Assembly: GCA_030803735.1 (NCBI GenBank)
Contig: JAURUC010000001.1
Span: 3,427,501 to 3,491,500 of the forward strand
Direction: 5' to 3'
DNA from: Actinopolyspora lacussalsi
GTDB taxonomy: Bacteria > Actinomycetota > Actinomycetes > Mycobacteriales > Pseudonocardiaceae
DNA length: 64,000 nucleotides
How positions within the stretch are numbered: position 1 is the stretch's first letter; each line of letters starts with the position of its first letter. This document shows, piece after piece, positions 1-9,676 of the stretch. A program made the translations under genes and the position numbers. The notes under the pieces are model-generated. The model saw nothing but the letters and a program-made list of their open reading frames with translations, searched no databases and was not told the origin of the DNA.

Positions 1-59
1 TTCGTCCTGTGCGCCGGAGGCCTGCTGCGGCCCCCGGTCCTGTTCTGGCTTGTTCGGAG

Positions 60-63
<4 letters not shown>
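1..63 (-). CDS. grpE: GrpE nucleotide exchange factor, N-terminal fragment cut by the window edge
   Basis: A GTG start overlaps the dnaK stop by four bases (GTGA) and opens a frame of 21 codons that runs off the left edge. The translated start ([12 protein letters not shown]) is a charged, disordered stretch typical of actinobacterial GrpE N-termini. Position supports the call more than sequence does, because grpE directly follows dnaK in most actinobacteria. GrpE would release ADP from DnaK. No folded domain is visible in this fragment. Confidence 0.7.
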
Positions 64-1937
<1,874 letters not shown>

Positions 1938-1974
1938 TGAAGTCTCCTCCAGCGTATTGGTTCTCTGCTTAGGA

Positions 1975-2003
1975 CTTATAACTCCTGAGCCCTACTGACT
2001 CAA
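1975..2003 (-). promoter_or_regulatory. dnaK promoter
   Basis: Reading leftward, TTGAGT (2003-1998) and TATAAG (1980-1975) are separated by exactly 17 bases and lie about 40 bases before the dnaK ATG. The -35 box sits inside the proximal HAIR operator, so bound HspR would block RNA polymerase directly. Confidence 0.65.
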
Positions 2004-2004
2004 G
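1984..2004. promoter_or_regulatory. HAIR operator 1 (HspR box)
   Basis: CCTGAGC, 7 bases, then ACTCAAG. The known HAIR consensus is CTTGAGT-N7-ACTCAAG. The right half matches perfectly and the left half differs at two positions. It overlaps the -35 box of the dnaK promoter. Confidence 0.75.
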
Positions 2005-2039
2005 TAGTACTCGAACCGCATCCGATCCGTCAAACCGGC

Positions 2040-2060
2040 TTTGAGTCATAGCGGCTCAAG
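2040..2060. promoter_or_regulatory. HAIR operator 2 (HspR box)
   Basis: TTTGAGT, 7 bases, then GCTCAAG, with one mismatch per half to the HAIR consensus. It lies 56 bp (centre to centre) upstream of operator 1, on nearly the same face of the helix, which allows cooperative HspR binding. Confidence 0.7.
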
Positions 2061-2515
2061 GTTCCTGCCCGCACAACGCGTGACCAGCCACGAGTGTTCC
2101 CGAGCACCCCGCCGTGAGGGGTGTGATTCGTGTCGCCGGGGCGGTTCTCGCGGCGGCCCCGCATCCGGGGCGGCAGGAACACCGGGCGCGATCCCGTTTC
2201 CGACGAATCGACGAGCCGACACCGGACGGGTCGACGCGCCGGGAGGCCGTTCCGCGAACGGCACCGACGGGCACTCGCCTGGCCGGGGGGCTGGCCGGGG
2301 GCCGCCTGCCCGCGGCATCGACGAAACAGGAGCGGCCGCGTCCGGGGGATGCCCAGCTACCCGAGCGGGCAATCACTCCCCGGGAACACGCGGACGGTCC
2401 CCGAGAACACGCGGGTGCCCCCGGGAAGAACGGGTGCCCCGGGAAGAACGGGCGTCCCCAGGAAGAAACAGCCCCTCCGGCAGGGAGCGGGTGGGGTTAC
2501 GACGGGTCGGCTCGC
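2061..2515. other. Gene-less stretch upstream of the dnaK operators
   Basis: Open frames here have the composition of random high-GC sequence and no recognisable protein. Positions 2380-2466 hold four degenerate copies of an 18-20 base unit. The two best copies (2421-2434 and 2439-2452) are identical: CCGGGAAGAACGGG. I see no RNA gene. Confidence 0.5.
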
Positions 2516-3301
2516 TCAGGAGTTCTCGACCTCGATGGAGCCGCTGCCGGTGGAAAGCCGCAGCGAGCGTTCGGCGTCGGCGTCCCGGGCGACCTCGATG
2601 TCGGTGGAGCCACTGCCGGTGTCGGCACGGACGCTGTAGCTGTTCGCGGGAACGGTGAGTTCGATGCCGCCGGAACCGGTGTCGGCACGCACCGAACGCG
2701 GATCGGACAACTCCAGCGAGATCCCGCCCGAACTGGTCCGCGTCGTGACGTCGGCGGAGTCGATGCCCTCCCCCTCTATTTGTCCACTGCCGGTCGAGAC
2801 GTTGACGGGGCCGCCGATGTCGGTGAGTTCGATACCACCGGAACCGGTCTCGGCACGCACCTCCCCGTCGATGCCGCGCAGCTCCAGCGCCCCCGAGCCC
2901 ACCCGCACGTCGGTCGAGGACATCCCGGTGACCTCCAGCGAACCGGAACCGAGTCCGCCGGTCACCGGAACGCGTCGGGGCAGCGTCACCTCGTACTCGA
3001 CGTCACAGCCCCAGCCGCAATCGGTCTCGAGCACGAGCCTGCCGTCGTCGACCCGGTAATTCGTCTCGGAGTTCCGCCCCCAGCCGCCCCACCAGCCGTC
3101 GCGTTCCTCGCGGACCCTCGGTTCGGCACCGGCCTCGTAGTTGATCTCCACCGCGCCCGGGCCCGAACGCAGCTCCACGGCCGACACACCGGAGGGCGAG
3201 CCGGTCCGGGTGTCCGAGGGCCCTCCCCAGGAGAGCACGGCTCCACCCAGCAGAACCAGTACGGCGCCACCCACCGCGAGTCCCGTGCGCATCGTCATCA
3301 C
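2516..3301 (-). CDS. DUF4097-type secreted or anchored beta-helical protein
   Basis: A 261-residue protein. It starts with a hydrophobic segment (residues 5-25, rich in Val, Leu and Gly) that could be a signal peptide or single anchor. The rest is a series of short repeats of the form GSGGIELT, GSGALELR and GSGSIEV every 16-20 residues. This is the beta-solenoid pattern of DUF4097 proteins, which contain GIN/adhesin-like repeats. No catalytic motif is seen. The molecular role of the family is not established; cell-surface location is inferred from the N-terminus. It stands alone, divergent from hisG. Confidence 0.75.
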   Translation of the reverse strand: MMTMRTGLAVGGAVLVLLGGAVLSWGGPSDTRTGSPSGVSAVELRSGPGAVEINYEAGAEPRVREERDGWWGGWGRNSETNYRVDDGRLVLETDCGWGCDVEYEVTLPRRVPVTGGLGSGSLEVTGMSSTDVRVGSGALELRGIDGEVRAETGSGGIELTDIGGPVNVSTGSGQIEGEGIDSADVTTRTSSGGISLELSDPRSVRADTGSGGIELTVPANSYSVRADTGSGSTDIEVARDADAERSLRLSTGSGSIEVENS

Positions 3302-3599
3302 TCCGATCTCGGGGCTTGGATCTCAGGGGCTTGCCCGGTCACCCGACGAGGTCAAATTACCGCCGACCGCGGCGGCAGGGTATCGGTGATTTACCCGGAA
3401 CGGTCCCGGAGACTCCGAAAGTGCGAATCCGGGGCACCCACCCGTCGGAGTCCGGAGCGGTTCCGGAACCCGACGGACAGCCTCGACGGACAGCCCTGAC
3501 GGACAGCGGAGCCCGTGGGGCGGGATGCGCCGGAACCCCGTCGGGGAGGCAACCATTAGAATCGTTCCCGGAGGCCATACGCCGTATTGAGGATGCCTG

Positions 3600-4466
3600 A
3601 TGTTGCGCGTCGCCGTCCCGAACAAGGGATCGCTGCACGGTCCGACCACCCAGCTACTCGAGGAGGCGGGCTACCGGCTTCATCGCGAGCATCGCGCCCT
3701 GTTCGCCGAGGACAGGGGCAACAACGTGCGATTCATCTTCTGGCGGGCCAGCGACATCGCGCGCAACGTGGGCGCCGGGGTGCTCGACGTCGGTATCACC
3801 GGGCAGGACCTGCTGGCGGGCGCGGGCACGGCGGAGAGCACCACCGAACTGCTGCGGCTCGGATTCGGCAGCTCCCGGTTCTACTTCGCGGTCGCCAACG
3901 ACGGTCCGATCACCTCGGTTCCCGAGTTGGACGGCAAACGGGTGGCAACCTCGTTCCCGAAACTCGCCGAGCAGGCGGCGGCGCGGCACGGCATCCGCAT
4001 CGAGCCGGTCGAACTGGACGGGGCCGTAGAGACCGCCGTGGAACTCGGGCTGGCCGACGCGATCGCCGACGTGGTCGAGACGGGCTCCTCGCTGCGCGCG
4101 GCGGGGCTGACAACCCTCGGCGAACCGATCCTGCGCTCGCAGGCGGTGCTGGTTCGCGGCGCGGGCGCCTCCCTGGGTGAGGAGCGCGAGCACGCCGTCG
4201 AGGTGCTGGGGCAACGGCTGCGAGGAGTGCTCGACGCCCGTTCCTACGTGGTGATGGACTACAACTGTCCGGATTCGGCACTGGAGACGGCGACGGCGAT
4301 CACGCCGGGCAAGGAGTCGCCCACCATCTCCAGCCTCACCGAACCCGGCTGGGTAGCGGTACGGGCGATGGTGCCCAGGGCGGACGTGCAGGACGTGATG
4401 GACAAGCTCGCCGAGGTGGGGGCCACCGAGATCCTGGTGACACGGCTGGAGGCCTGCAGGCTCTGA
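3600..4466 (+). CDS. hisG: ATP phosphoribosyltransferase (long form)
   Basis: HisG joins ATP and PRPP, the first step of histidine synthesis. The 288-residue length matches the long form, whose C-terminal ACT-like domain binds histidine for feedback inhibition. The N-terminus (LRVAVPNKGSLHGPT) and DVGITGQDLL are family hallmarks. DVVETGSSLRAAGL is the PRPP-binding loop. The C-terminus (AEVGATEILVTRLEACRL) is the regulatory domain. hisE usually sits just upstream in actinobacteria, but no hisE-like frame is found in 3302-3599. hisG therefore appears to be transcribed alone here. A hairpin follows the stop codon. Confidence 0.97.
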   Translation: MLRVAVPNKGSLHGPTTQLLEEAGYRLHREHRALFAEDRGNNVRFIFWRASDIARNVGAGVLDVGITGQDLLAGAGTAESTTELLRLGFGSSRFYFAVANDGPITSVPELDGKRVATSFPKLAEQAAARHGIRIEPVELDGAVETAVELGLADAIADVVETGSSLRAAGLTTLGEPILRSQAVLVRGAGASLGEEREHAVEVLGQRLRGVLDARSYVVMDYNCPDSALETATAITPGKESPTISSLTEPGWVAVRAMVPRADVQDVMDKLAEVGATEILVTRLEACRL

Positions 4467-4477
4467 CCTGACTCGTC

Positions 4478-4517
4478 GAGTCGGATGGGGTTCGCGGTGC
4501 TGAATCCCATCCGACTC
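4478..4517 (+). terminator. Hairpin after hisG
   Basis: GAGTCGGATGGG (4478-4489) pairs perfectly with CCCATCCGACTC (4506-4517) around a 16-base loop, 12 bases after the hisG stop. There is no T-run, as is common in actinomycetes. The 246 bases between this hairpin and the next promoter hold no supported gene. Confidence 0.65.
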
Positions 4518-4763
4518 CGCTTCGGGGACAGGGACGTGAGTAGATGGTCGCGCGTTCTTCTCCCGCGATGCGTTCGACTCGCGGCACCAGGAGCACTCGG
4601 ATCGTTCGGCCCGAACGACCTGGTCAAACACGCTCGTCAGGGTCGTCGAGCTCAGAAATCTCCGACGCGGCGGACAACCGCTTGCCGAACGTTCCGGACG
4701 GGGGCGCACCAGTGCGGCCCCGACCCCGATGTTCAGCAGGGTTCCCACCGAGGCAGATTTTTG

Positions 4764-4791
4764 TTGACAGATACATTGATGTGCATACAAT
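4764..4791 (+). promoter_or_regulatory. Promoter of the DsbA/SMR operon with a putative MarR site
   Basis: TTGACA (4764-4769) and TACAAT (4786-4791) are 16 bases apart, a near-consensus housekeeping promoter in an unusually AT-rich patch. The dyad ACAT-TG-ATGT (4773-4782) lies in the spacer. It resembles the palindrome before the marR gene at 7087, so MarR may repress this operon. A further dyad, TGCAT-N9-ATGCA, spans 4782-4800. Confidence 0.6.
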
Positions 4792-4834
4792 TTAAATGCA
4801 AGTTCATGGTCCGCCAGGAAACGAGGAGCCGACG

Positions 4835-5434
4835 ATGGCCACGATGGATGTCTACTTCGACTACGTATGCCCGTTCTGCCTACTGGCCAATGAGGACATC
4901 ACCACTGTCGCCGCCGAGTACGGCGTCGACGTCGAATGGCACCCGTTCGAGCTTCGCCCCTACCCTGCCGAGACGCTCCGGCCGGAAGACGACTACCTGC
5001 CCGCGATCTGGCAGCGTGCGGTCTACCCGATGGCCCGACGCGAGGGTGTGGAGATCACACTGCCCTCGGTCTCGCCACAGCCCTACAGTCACACCGCGTT
5101 CGAGGGATACCAGTACGCCCGCGAACACGGGCTCGGGCAGGACTACAACGACCGGGTGCTGCGTGCCTTCTTCCAACGGGATCTCGATATCGGACGTATC
5201 GACGTCCTGACCGAGCTCGCCGCGGAACTCGGGTTGGACAGCGCGGAATTCGGTCGGGCTCTGGCCGACCGGCGCTACGCCGAAACCCACCGGAGGGCGC
5301 TGGAGCACGCCCGCGACGAAGTGGGAATCACCGCTGTCCCGACCGTGATCACCGGCGAACACCGGATCAACGGCGTACCCGACAAGGAGCGGTTGCGCAC
5401 GGCCCTGTCCAGCACGCTCAGTGCCACTTCCTGA
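4835..5434 (+). CDS. DsbA-family (FrnE-like) thiol oxidoreductase
   Basis: A 199-residue cytosolic thioredoxin-fold protein of the DsbA/FrnE group, which oxidises or isomerises thiols. The redox motif CPFC is at residues 12-15, right after the first beta strand (MDVYFDYV). The cis-proline loop is GITAVPTVI near residue 170. I chose the ATG at 4835 over the one at 4796 because GAGGAG (4823-4828) lies 6 bases before it and family members start here. It is the first gene of an operon with two SMR transporters and a deaminase, so it probably takes part in the same stress or detoxification response. Its substrate is unknown. Confidence 0.85.
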   Translation: MATMDVYFDYVCPFCLLANEDITTVAAEYGVDVEWHPFELRPYPAETLRPEDDYLPAIWQRAVYPMARREGVEITLPSVSPQPYSHTAFEGYQYAREHGLGQDYNDRVLRAFFQRDLDIGRIDVLTELAAELGLDSAEFGRALADRRYAETHRRALEHARDEVGITAVPTVITGEHRINGVPDKERLRTALSSTLSATS

Positions 5435-5508
5435 CCCCACGTCCCCACGCGGACCAGAACGCCGACAACAACGGCCATCCGTCTCACGTAACGAAAAGAG
5501 GAATCGTC

Positions 5509-5829
5509 ATGGCATGGGTTTATCTCGCGATCGCCACGGTCTTCGAAATCGCCTTCGCGTTGTGTGCCAACGCCTCACAGGGATTCACCCGCCTGGGATA
5601 TTCCATTCTCACTCTCGTCATCGGCGCGGGAGGAACCTTCTTCCTGAGCATGGCGCTGATCAGCATCGACGTCGGGGTCGGCTACGCCATCTGGACCGGT
5701 CTGGGCTCGGTCGGGATCGTGCTGCTCGGCACCGTGTTGTTCAAGGAACGCCTGGACTGGCGCAAACTCCTGGGCATCGCCACCGTCATCGTCGGTGTGG
5801 TGGGCCTGGAACTCAGCGGATCCGCCTGA
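5509..5829 (+). CDS. SMR efflux protein, SugE/Gdx-like, subunit 1
   Basis: A 106-residue small multidrug resistance protein with four membrane helices. The essential proton/substrate glutamate is Glu13 in the first helix (VFEIAF). The later segments (SQGFTRLGYS, VGYAIWTGLGSVG and a C-terminal hydrophobic helix) are closer to SugE/Gdx proteins than to EmrE. The Gdx group exports guanidinium and small cations, but the substrate here is not proven. A second SMR gene follows 53 bases later, so the pair probably forms a heterodimer, as in YkkCD-type pumps. The ATG at 5509 follows an AAAAGAGGAA ribosome site. Confidence 0.9.
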   Translation: MAWVYLAIATVFEIAFALCANASQGFTRLGYSILTLVIGAGGTFFLSMALISIDVGVGYAIWTGLGSVGIVLLGTVLFKERLDWRKLLGIATVIVGVVGLELSGSA

Positions 5830-5882
5830 CGAGATTTCAGAACCGACCGACAAGCCACGAACGAGTAATGGGACGTGAGAAA

Positions 5883-6296
5883 ATGACCGCGACAACAACG
5901 CATTCCGAAACCACCCCGGCCGCCACGTCATCCGGTAGTGCCCGACCCTGGATCGTCCTGCTGATCGCCGGGCTCTTCGAGATCGGCTACGCCGTGAGCA
6001 CCGGCGGCAGCCAGGGATTCACCAAGTTGAACTGGTCGATCTCCGCGGGCGTGTTCTTCCTGCTGACCGTCTTCACACTCACGCTGGCGCTCAAAAGCAT
6101 CGACGTCGGTATCGGTTACGCGATCTGGGCGGGTATCGGCTCCTCCGGGGCAACGGTGGTCAGTGCCTTCCTGTTCGACCAAGCACTGACACCGACGCGG
6201 ATCCTGTGGCTCGCCGTGATCATCGCGGGCGTCGTCGGGCTCAAGCTGGCTTCCAGCTCCAAGCTCGCCGAAACCTCCGAACCCGCCCCCGCGTGA
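5883..6296 (+). CDS. SMR efflux protein, SugE/Gdx-like, subunit 2
   Basis: A 137-residue SMR protein with four membrane helices. The key glutamate is Glu33 (GLFEIGYA) because the N-terminus carries about 20 extra polar residues rich in Thr and Ser. The C-terminus also has a polar extension of about 20 residues. Such asymmetry between paired SMR subunits is typical of obligate heterodimers with fixed opposite topology. An in-frame ATG at 5868 would add five residues; the 5883 start is preferred because it removes a non-conserved stretch, but this is uncertain. It is co-transcribed with the gene before it. Confidence 0.88.
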   Translation: MTATTTHSETTPAATSSGSARPWIVLLIAGLFEIGYAVSTGGSQGFTKLNWSISAGVFFLLTVFTLTLALKSIDVGIGYAIWAGIGSSGATVVSAFLFDQALTPTRILWLAVIIAGVVGLKLASSSKLAETSEPAPA

Positions 6297-6329
6297 CCTC
6301 CAGCGCACCACACCGACGAGGAGGGCACC

Positions 6330-6845
6330 ATGCCCACCACAACGCTGGATGCCGACCAGCTCACCGACTACGTCCACCAAGCCGTCGAGCTGTCCCTGGC
6401 CAACGTGCACGACGGCGGAGTGCCGTTCGCGGCGCTGGTCGTCGACCCCGAACACGGCATCGTCGGCTCCGGAGTCAACCGGGTCATGGCCGATCGCGAC
6501 CCCTTGGCCCACGCCGAGGTCGTGGCACTACGCGACGCGTGCGGCTCCCGGAACCGCTTCCGGCCGGCCGGATGCGTGCTCATCGCCTCCGGCGAACCCT
6601 GCGCCCTGTGCTACACCAGCGCCCTGTACTCCAACATCACCCACGTGGTCTCCGCCGTCGATCGCCACGAAGCGGCCCGGAACGGCTTCAACTACCTCGA
6701 TTCCTACGACCTGTTCGCGAAACCGCCGGAGAAGTGGCAGGGGTTGTCGACCCGACACTGGTCCGTCGACAACGCCCTGACTCCCTTCACCGCTTGGCGC
6801 GAGCTACACATGGGGGACCAAGCCCCGGAACGACGGTGGAAATGA
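6330..6845 (+). CDS. Zinc-dependent nucleoside or guanine-type deaminase
   Basis: A 171-residue member of the cytidine/deoxycytidylate deaminase fold. The zinc and catalytic residues are clear: His61 and Glu63 in HAE, and Cys91 and Cys94 in PCALC. The spacing and sequence (GEPCALCYTSALY) fit the guanine deaminase/TadA-like branch more than dCMP deaminase. It would hydrolyse an exocyclic amine on a purine, pyrimidine or related small molecule. It lies 33 bases after the second SMR gene. A plausible but unproven idea is that it acts on a toxic compound that the pump also handles. Confidence 0.8.
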   Translation: MPTTTLDADQLTDYVHQAVELSLANVHDGGVPFAALVVDPEHGIVGSGVNRVMADRDPLAHAEVVALRDACGSRNRFRPAGCVLIASGEPCALCYTSALYSNITHVVSAVDRHEAARNGFNYLDSYDLFAKPPEKWQGLSTRHWSVDNALTPFTAWRELHMGDQAPERRWK

Positions 6846-6971
6846 TCCCGTATGAGCAAACCACGGCTCCGAAAGACATGCCCGTTCACGCGACACGCCG
6901 CAACCCTCGGCGAGGCGGGCGGCGAAACGAATCCGGGTAATTGTTCACCGTTGTTGGATAACTGGTTGTAT

Positions 6972-6986
6972 GTACATATCATGTAC
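6972..6986. promoter_or_regulatory. Putative MarR operator
   Basis: GTACAT-ATC-ATGTAC is a perfect 6-bp dyad with a 3-base centre, located about 100 bases before the marR start in an AT-rich patch. It shares the ACAT/ATGT half-sites with the dyad in the promoter at 4773-4782. Confidence 0.6.
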
Positions 6987-7086
6987 TATTAACGGTGATG
7001 GGTGCTTGTCCGGAACATGACAAGTGCCGCCGGGAGCCGGGAGGTGAACAGCACCTCCCGGCTCCCGGCAGCGAAAGGAGTAGGTC

Positions 7087-7575
7087 ATGACCGAAGCGCA
7101 GCAGGAGGGCTTCAGCCCCGCCACGACCCCGCTACGAGGGCTCTCCGTCGAGGGAAAGCAGTGGACCCGCCTGGTCGCACTGCACGCACAGGTCGACGGG
7201 CTGATCGAAAAGGCACTGCACCGGCACTGCGCTCTCGGCCTGTCCGAGTTCCTCGCGCTCGCGGCGTGCGCCGCGAGCGACGACGGCGAGATGCGAATGC
7301 AGGAACTGACCGAGGCGGTCTACCTGAACCAGAGCTCCGTCAGTCGCCTCGTCGCCCGGTTGGAACGTTCCGGACTGACCGAGCGTCGGTTGTGCGAACT
7401 CGACCGCCGAGGTGTCTACACCGGTATCACCGAACACGGCCTCAAGACCCTCGGCGAGGCCGTCCCCGTCTACGAGAACGCGCTGGCCGAGGCGATGGCT
7501 CACGCGGAGCTGGATCCGGAACTCAAACCGATCCTTCACGCGCTGCGCTCGCAGCGGAGCGGGCAAGGCGAGTAA
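7087..7575 (+). CDS. MarR-family transcriptional regulator
   Basis: A 162-residue protein with the MarR winged-helix layout. Residues 45-125 contain the helix-turn-helix (MQELTEAVYLNQSSVSRLVARLERSGL) and the wing (TERRLCELDRRGVYTGITEHG). Flanking helices form the dimer interface. MarR proteins usually repress efflux genes until a ligand binds. The palindrome upstream, and a related one in the promoter of the preceding DsbA/SMR/deaminase operon, point to control of that operon and of itself. GCGAAAGGAG precedes the ATG. Confidence 0.9.
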   Translation: MTEAQQEGFSPATTPLRGLSVEGKQWTRLVALHAQVDGLIEKALHRHCALGLSEFLALAACAASDDGEMRMQELTEAVYLNQSSVSRLVARLERSGLTERRLCELDRRGVYTGITEHGLKTLGEAVPVYENALAEAMAHAELDPELKPILHALRSQRSGQGE

Positions 7576-7590
7576 CCGCTTCTCCGGACG

Positions 7591-8178
7591 TCAGCGCTCG
7601 GGGATCAGGTGGGCCAGCGCCGGGCGGAACTCCTCGGGGCCGGGTGGTTCCTCGGCGATCAGGGCCTGCATCAGCAGCCCGTCGATGACGGCGGGCAGCG
7701 CGCGTACCGCGCCGGTGTCGCTCGTCCCCGTGTCGTGCACGTATCCGGTGGCCACCTCGATCCAGCGGCGGGCGGCCGGGCGCAGCGCGGGCCTGCGCGC
7801 GGCGAGCAGGTAGAGCTCGTACTCGGCCAGTGTCCGGCCGCGCTGCTCCCGGACCATGCGGGACAGCATCTCGGCGGTGGCGGTGACCCACCCCTCGGGG
7901 TCGTCGACCACGTGTTCGGTGAGCTCGCGCAGTTCGGCGATCATCGTCTCGCAGCTCTCCAGCAGGGCCGCGATCAGCACCCCGTCGATGCTCTCGAAGT
8001 AGTAGACGACCGAAGCCGGTGGCACGGCCGCCTCCCGAGCGATGTTGCGGTGGCTGACCCCCGCGATGCCGTCCCGTTCGATCACCCGCAGGGTGGCGTC
8101 GATGATCGCCCTGCGTCTGCGTTCCCCCTTGGCGCGACGCCCGTCGGAGTGCTCGGTCGGATTGCCGTCGTGGGTCAA
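7591..8178 (-). CDS. TetR-family regulator (AcrR-like)
   Basis: A 195-residue TetR protein. The DNA-binding domain covers roughly residues 17-70, with the helix-turn-helix DGIAGVSHRNIAREAAVPPASVVYYF. The remaining helices form the ligand and dimer domain. The ATG lies inside the end of the SMR gene, and the two overlap by four bases (ATGA), so they are one operon with the pump translated first. It probably represses this operon. It converges on the marR gene, with 15 bases between the stops. Confidence 0.9.
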   Translation of the reverse strand: MTHDGNPTEHSDGRRAKGERRRRAIIDATLRVIERDGIAGVSHRNIAREAAVPPASVVYYFESIDGVLIAALLESCETMIAELRELTEHVVDDPEGWVTATAEMLSRMVREQRGRTLAEYELYLLAARRPALRPAARRWIEVATGYVHDTGTSDTGAVRALPAVIDGLLMQALIAEEPPGPEEFRPALAHLIPER

Positions 8179-8498
8179 TGCGCGCCTCCCGCCTCCAGCG
8201 CGACCACACCACCGATGATCAGCAGGATCCCCGCGATCTGGGTCAGGGTCATGGTCTCGTTCAGGAACAACGCGCCGATCAGCACCACGAGTGCCACTCC
8301 CGCGGCCGACCAGATGGCGTAGGCGACCCCGACGGGGATGCCCATCTTGAGCACGTTCGCCAGCGCCACGAACGCGGAGCCGTACCCGAGCACCACCAGC
8401 ACCAGGGGAAGAGGCCTGCTCAGCCCGTCGACGAACCGCAGCGATATGGTGCCGATCACTTCCGACAGGATCGCCGCCACCAACACGATGTAGGCCAA
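8175..8498 (-). CDS. SMR multidrug efflux protein, EmrE/QacE-like
   Basis: A 107-residue protein with four membrane helices. The signature AILSEVIGT places the essential glutamate at position 13. SVAYAIWSAAGVALVVLIG-type motifs (here VGVAYAIWSAAGVALV) match the EmrE/QacE branch, which exports quaternary ammonium and other lipophilic cations. This gene differs from the paired SugE-like genes at 5509-6296. It would act as an antiparallel homodimer in the inner membrane. It is the first gene of a two-gene operon with the TetR regulator that overlaps its stop codon. Confidence 0.92.
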   Translation of the reverse strand: MAYIVLVAAILSEVIGTISLRFVDGLSRPLPLVLVVLGYGSAFVALANVLKMGIPVGVAYAIWSAAGVALVVLIGALFLNETMTLTQIAGILLIIGGVVALEAGGAH

Positions 8499-8619
8499 CT
8501 GACCTCCGAACTCCCGTACGGATCGTCGCGGCTACCGCGAACCGCCCGAAATTTGAACGACTGTACTACTTCTTTAATATACCGCCGCCGATCCGGAGTG
8601 TCGATGTGTCCGTTCAGGG

Positions 8620-9123
8620 CTACCGACCGCCGCGCTTTTCCTCACCGGAGCCGAAGATCATCGAGGACAACAGGATCACGGCCCAGATGCCCATCGGAAA
8701 GATCGGCCAGAAGAAGTTGGGGCCACCGGACGCGATCGAGGTGATCAGCCAGATACCGACGAGCACGAAGGAGGTCCCCGCCCAGTCCCGCCACTCGGCG
8801 CCCCGGCTCCGGGGCTGCCCGCGTTTCCGTCCGGCCGGTCGCTGGCCCTCGTCCTCCTCGGTTTCCGGAGCTACTGAGCGCGTCCGCCGGGCGGGCTCGG
8901 AAGGGGTCGGAAGATCCCGCGTCAGCGGTTCCAGCTCGGCGCGGGCCACCGCCGCGTAGGCCTGCCCGACCCGCTCGTCGAACTCGGCCATGTCGAGTCT
9001 GCCCTCGTTCATCGCGAGGCGCAGTCGCTCGGCGACCGCCTCCCGCTCGGCGTCCGAGGCGCGCACTCCCCGCTCGTTCGGGCCGCTCGCATCCGGGCCA
9101 CTCGCTGCTGGTCCGGACATCAC
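8620..9123 (-). CDS. DUF1707 membrane protein
   Basis: A 167-residue protein. Residues about 22-75 match the DUF1707 domain (VRASDAEREAVAERLRLAMNEGRLDMAEFDERV), an N-terminal module common in actinomycete membrane proteins. A charged linker follows. Two hydrophobic segments near residues 112-150 are separated by a short loop and likely span the membrane. The function of DUF1707 proteins is not known. The gene is monocistronic. Confidence 0.85.
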   Translation of the reverse strand: MMSGPAASGPDASGPNERGVRASDAEREAVAERLRLAMNEGRLDMAEFDERVGQAYAAVARAELEPLTRDLPTPSEPARRTRSVAPETEEDEGQRPAGRKRGQPRSRGAEWRDWAGTSFVLVGIWLITSIASGGPNFFWPIFPMGIWAVILLSSMIFGSGEEKRGGR

Positions 9124-9676
9124 GCCTCCCGACTGGCCGTTCCCGAGGTCTCACCACGCGGCGCGGTGATCACACCCCTGCGCGGTATCCGAAAATGATA
9201 CCGAAGTACCGGTCATGACGGGACCGTTTCACCCCAACGGCGACACCGGACCCCAACGGCGACACCGGACCCCAACGGCGACACCGGACCGCACCGCGAT
9301 GGTTCCGACTGGATCGATCAAAGCCGGACTCGGGCCACGAGAGTGGCGAAAATCGCACCCGCCATGACCTCGACCCATTCGGGCTCGACAGCGCCGTCGC
9401 GCCGCCACCGCGGCCTCGGTCGGCACGGCCCCGACGAGCGGCGAAGAATCAAGCAAACCCGCGCTGCGCAGCGCGAACAGCACAGCGTAGCGTTCTGTTA
9501 CGCTTCCCCGGATTCCGCGTTGACGGCAGGCGGACGACCCCACGCCCGGCTAGTCTTTCGTGTCGCCGTCTCGCACAATCACCGACTGTTCCCACCACGA
9601 GCGACGCCCCTATGGTTACCGACGAGTAATAGAGGCTAAGCTCAGCGTCCAAACCCGCGAACAGGAGGCCACGAGC
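9124..9676. other. Gene-less stretch between DUF1707 gene and etfD
   Basis: No frame here looks coding on either strand. It contains the divergent promoter regions of the two flanking genes and three exact tandem copies of a 19-base unit, listed separately. I see no RNA gene. Confidence 0.5.
9232..9288. repeat. Three exact tandem copies of a 19-bp unit
   Basis: The unit CCCCAACGGCGACACCGGA is repeated head to tail at 9232-9250, 9251-9269 and 9270-9288 with no mismatch. There are no spacers, so it is not a CRISPR. It could be a variable-number repeat or a binding-site array about 110 bp upstream of the DUF1707 gene start. Confidence 0.9.

Noticed and set aside
3302..3599. A hisE gene before hisG
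   Set aside because: Frames in this gap show no HisE motifs; they are random high-GC sequence.
9232..9288. Possible CRISPR array
   Set aside because: The three repeats are contiguous with no spacers, and no cas gene is in the window.
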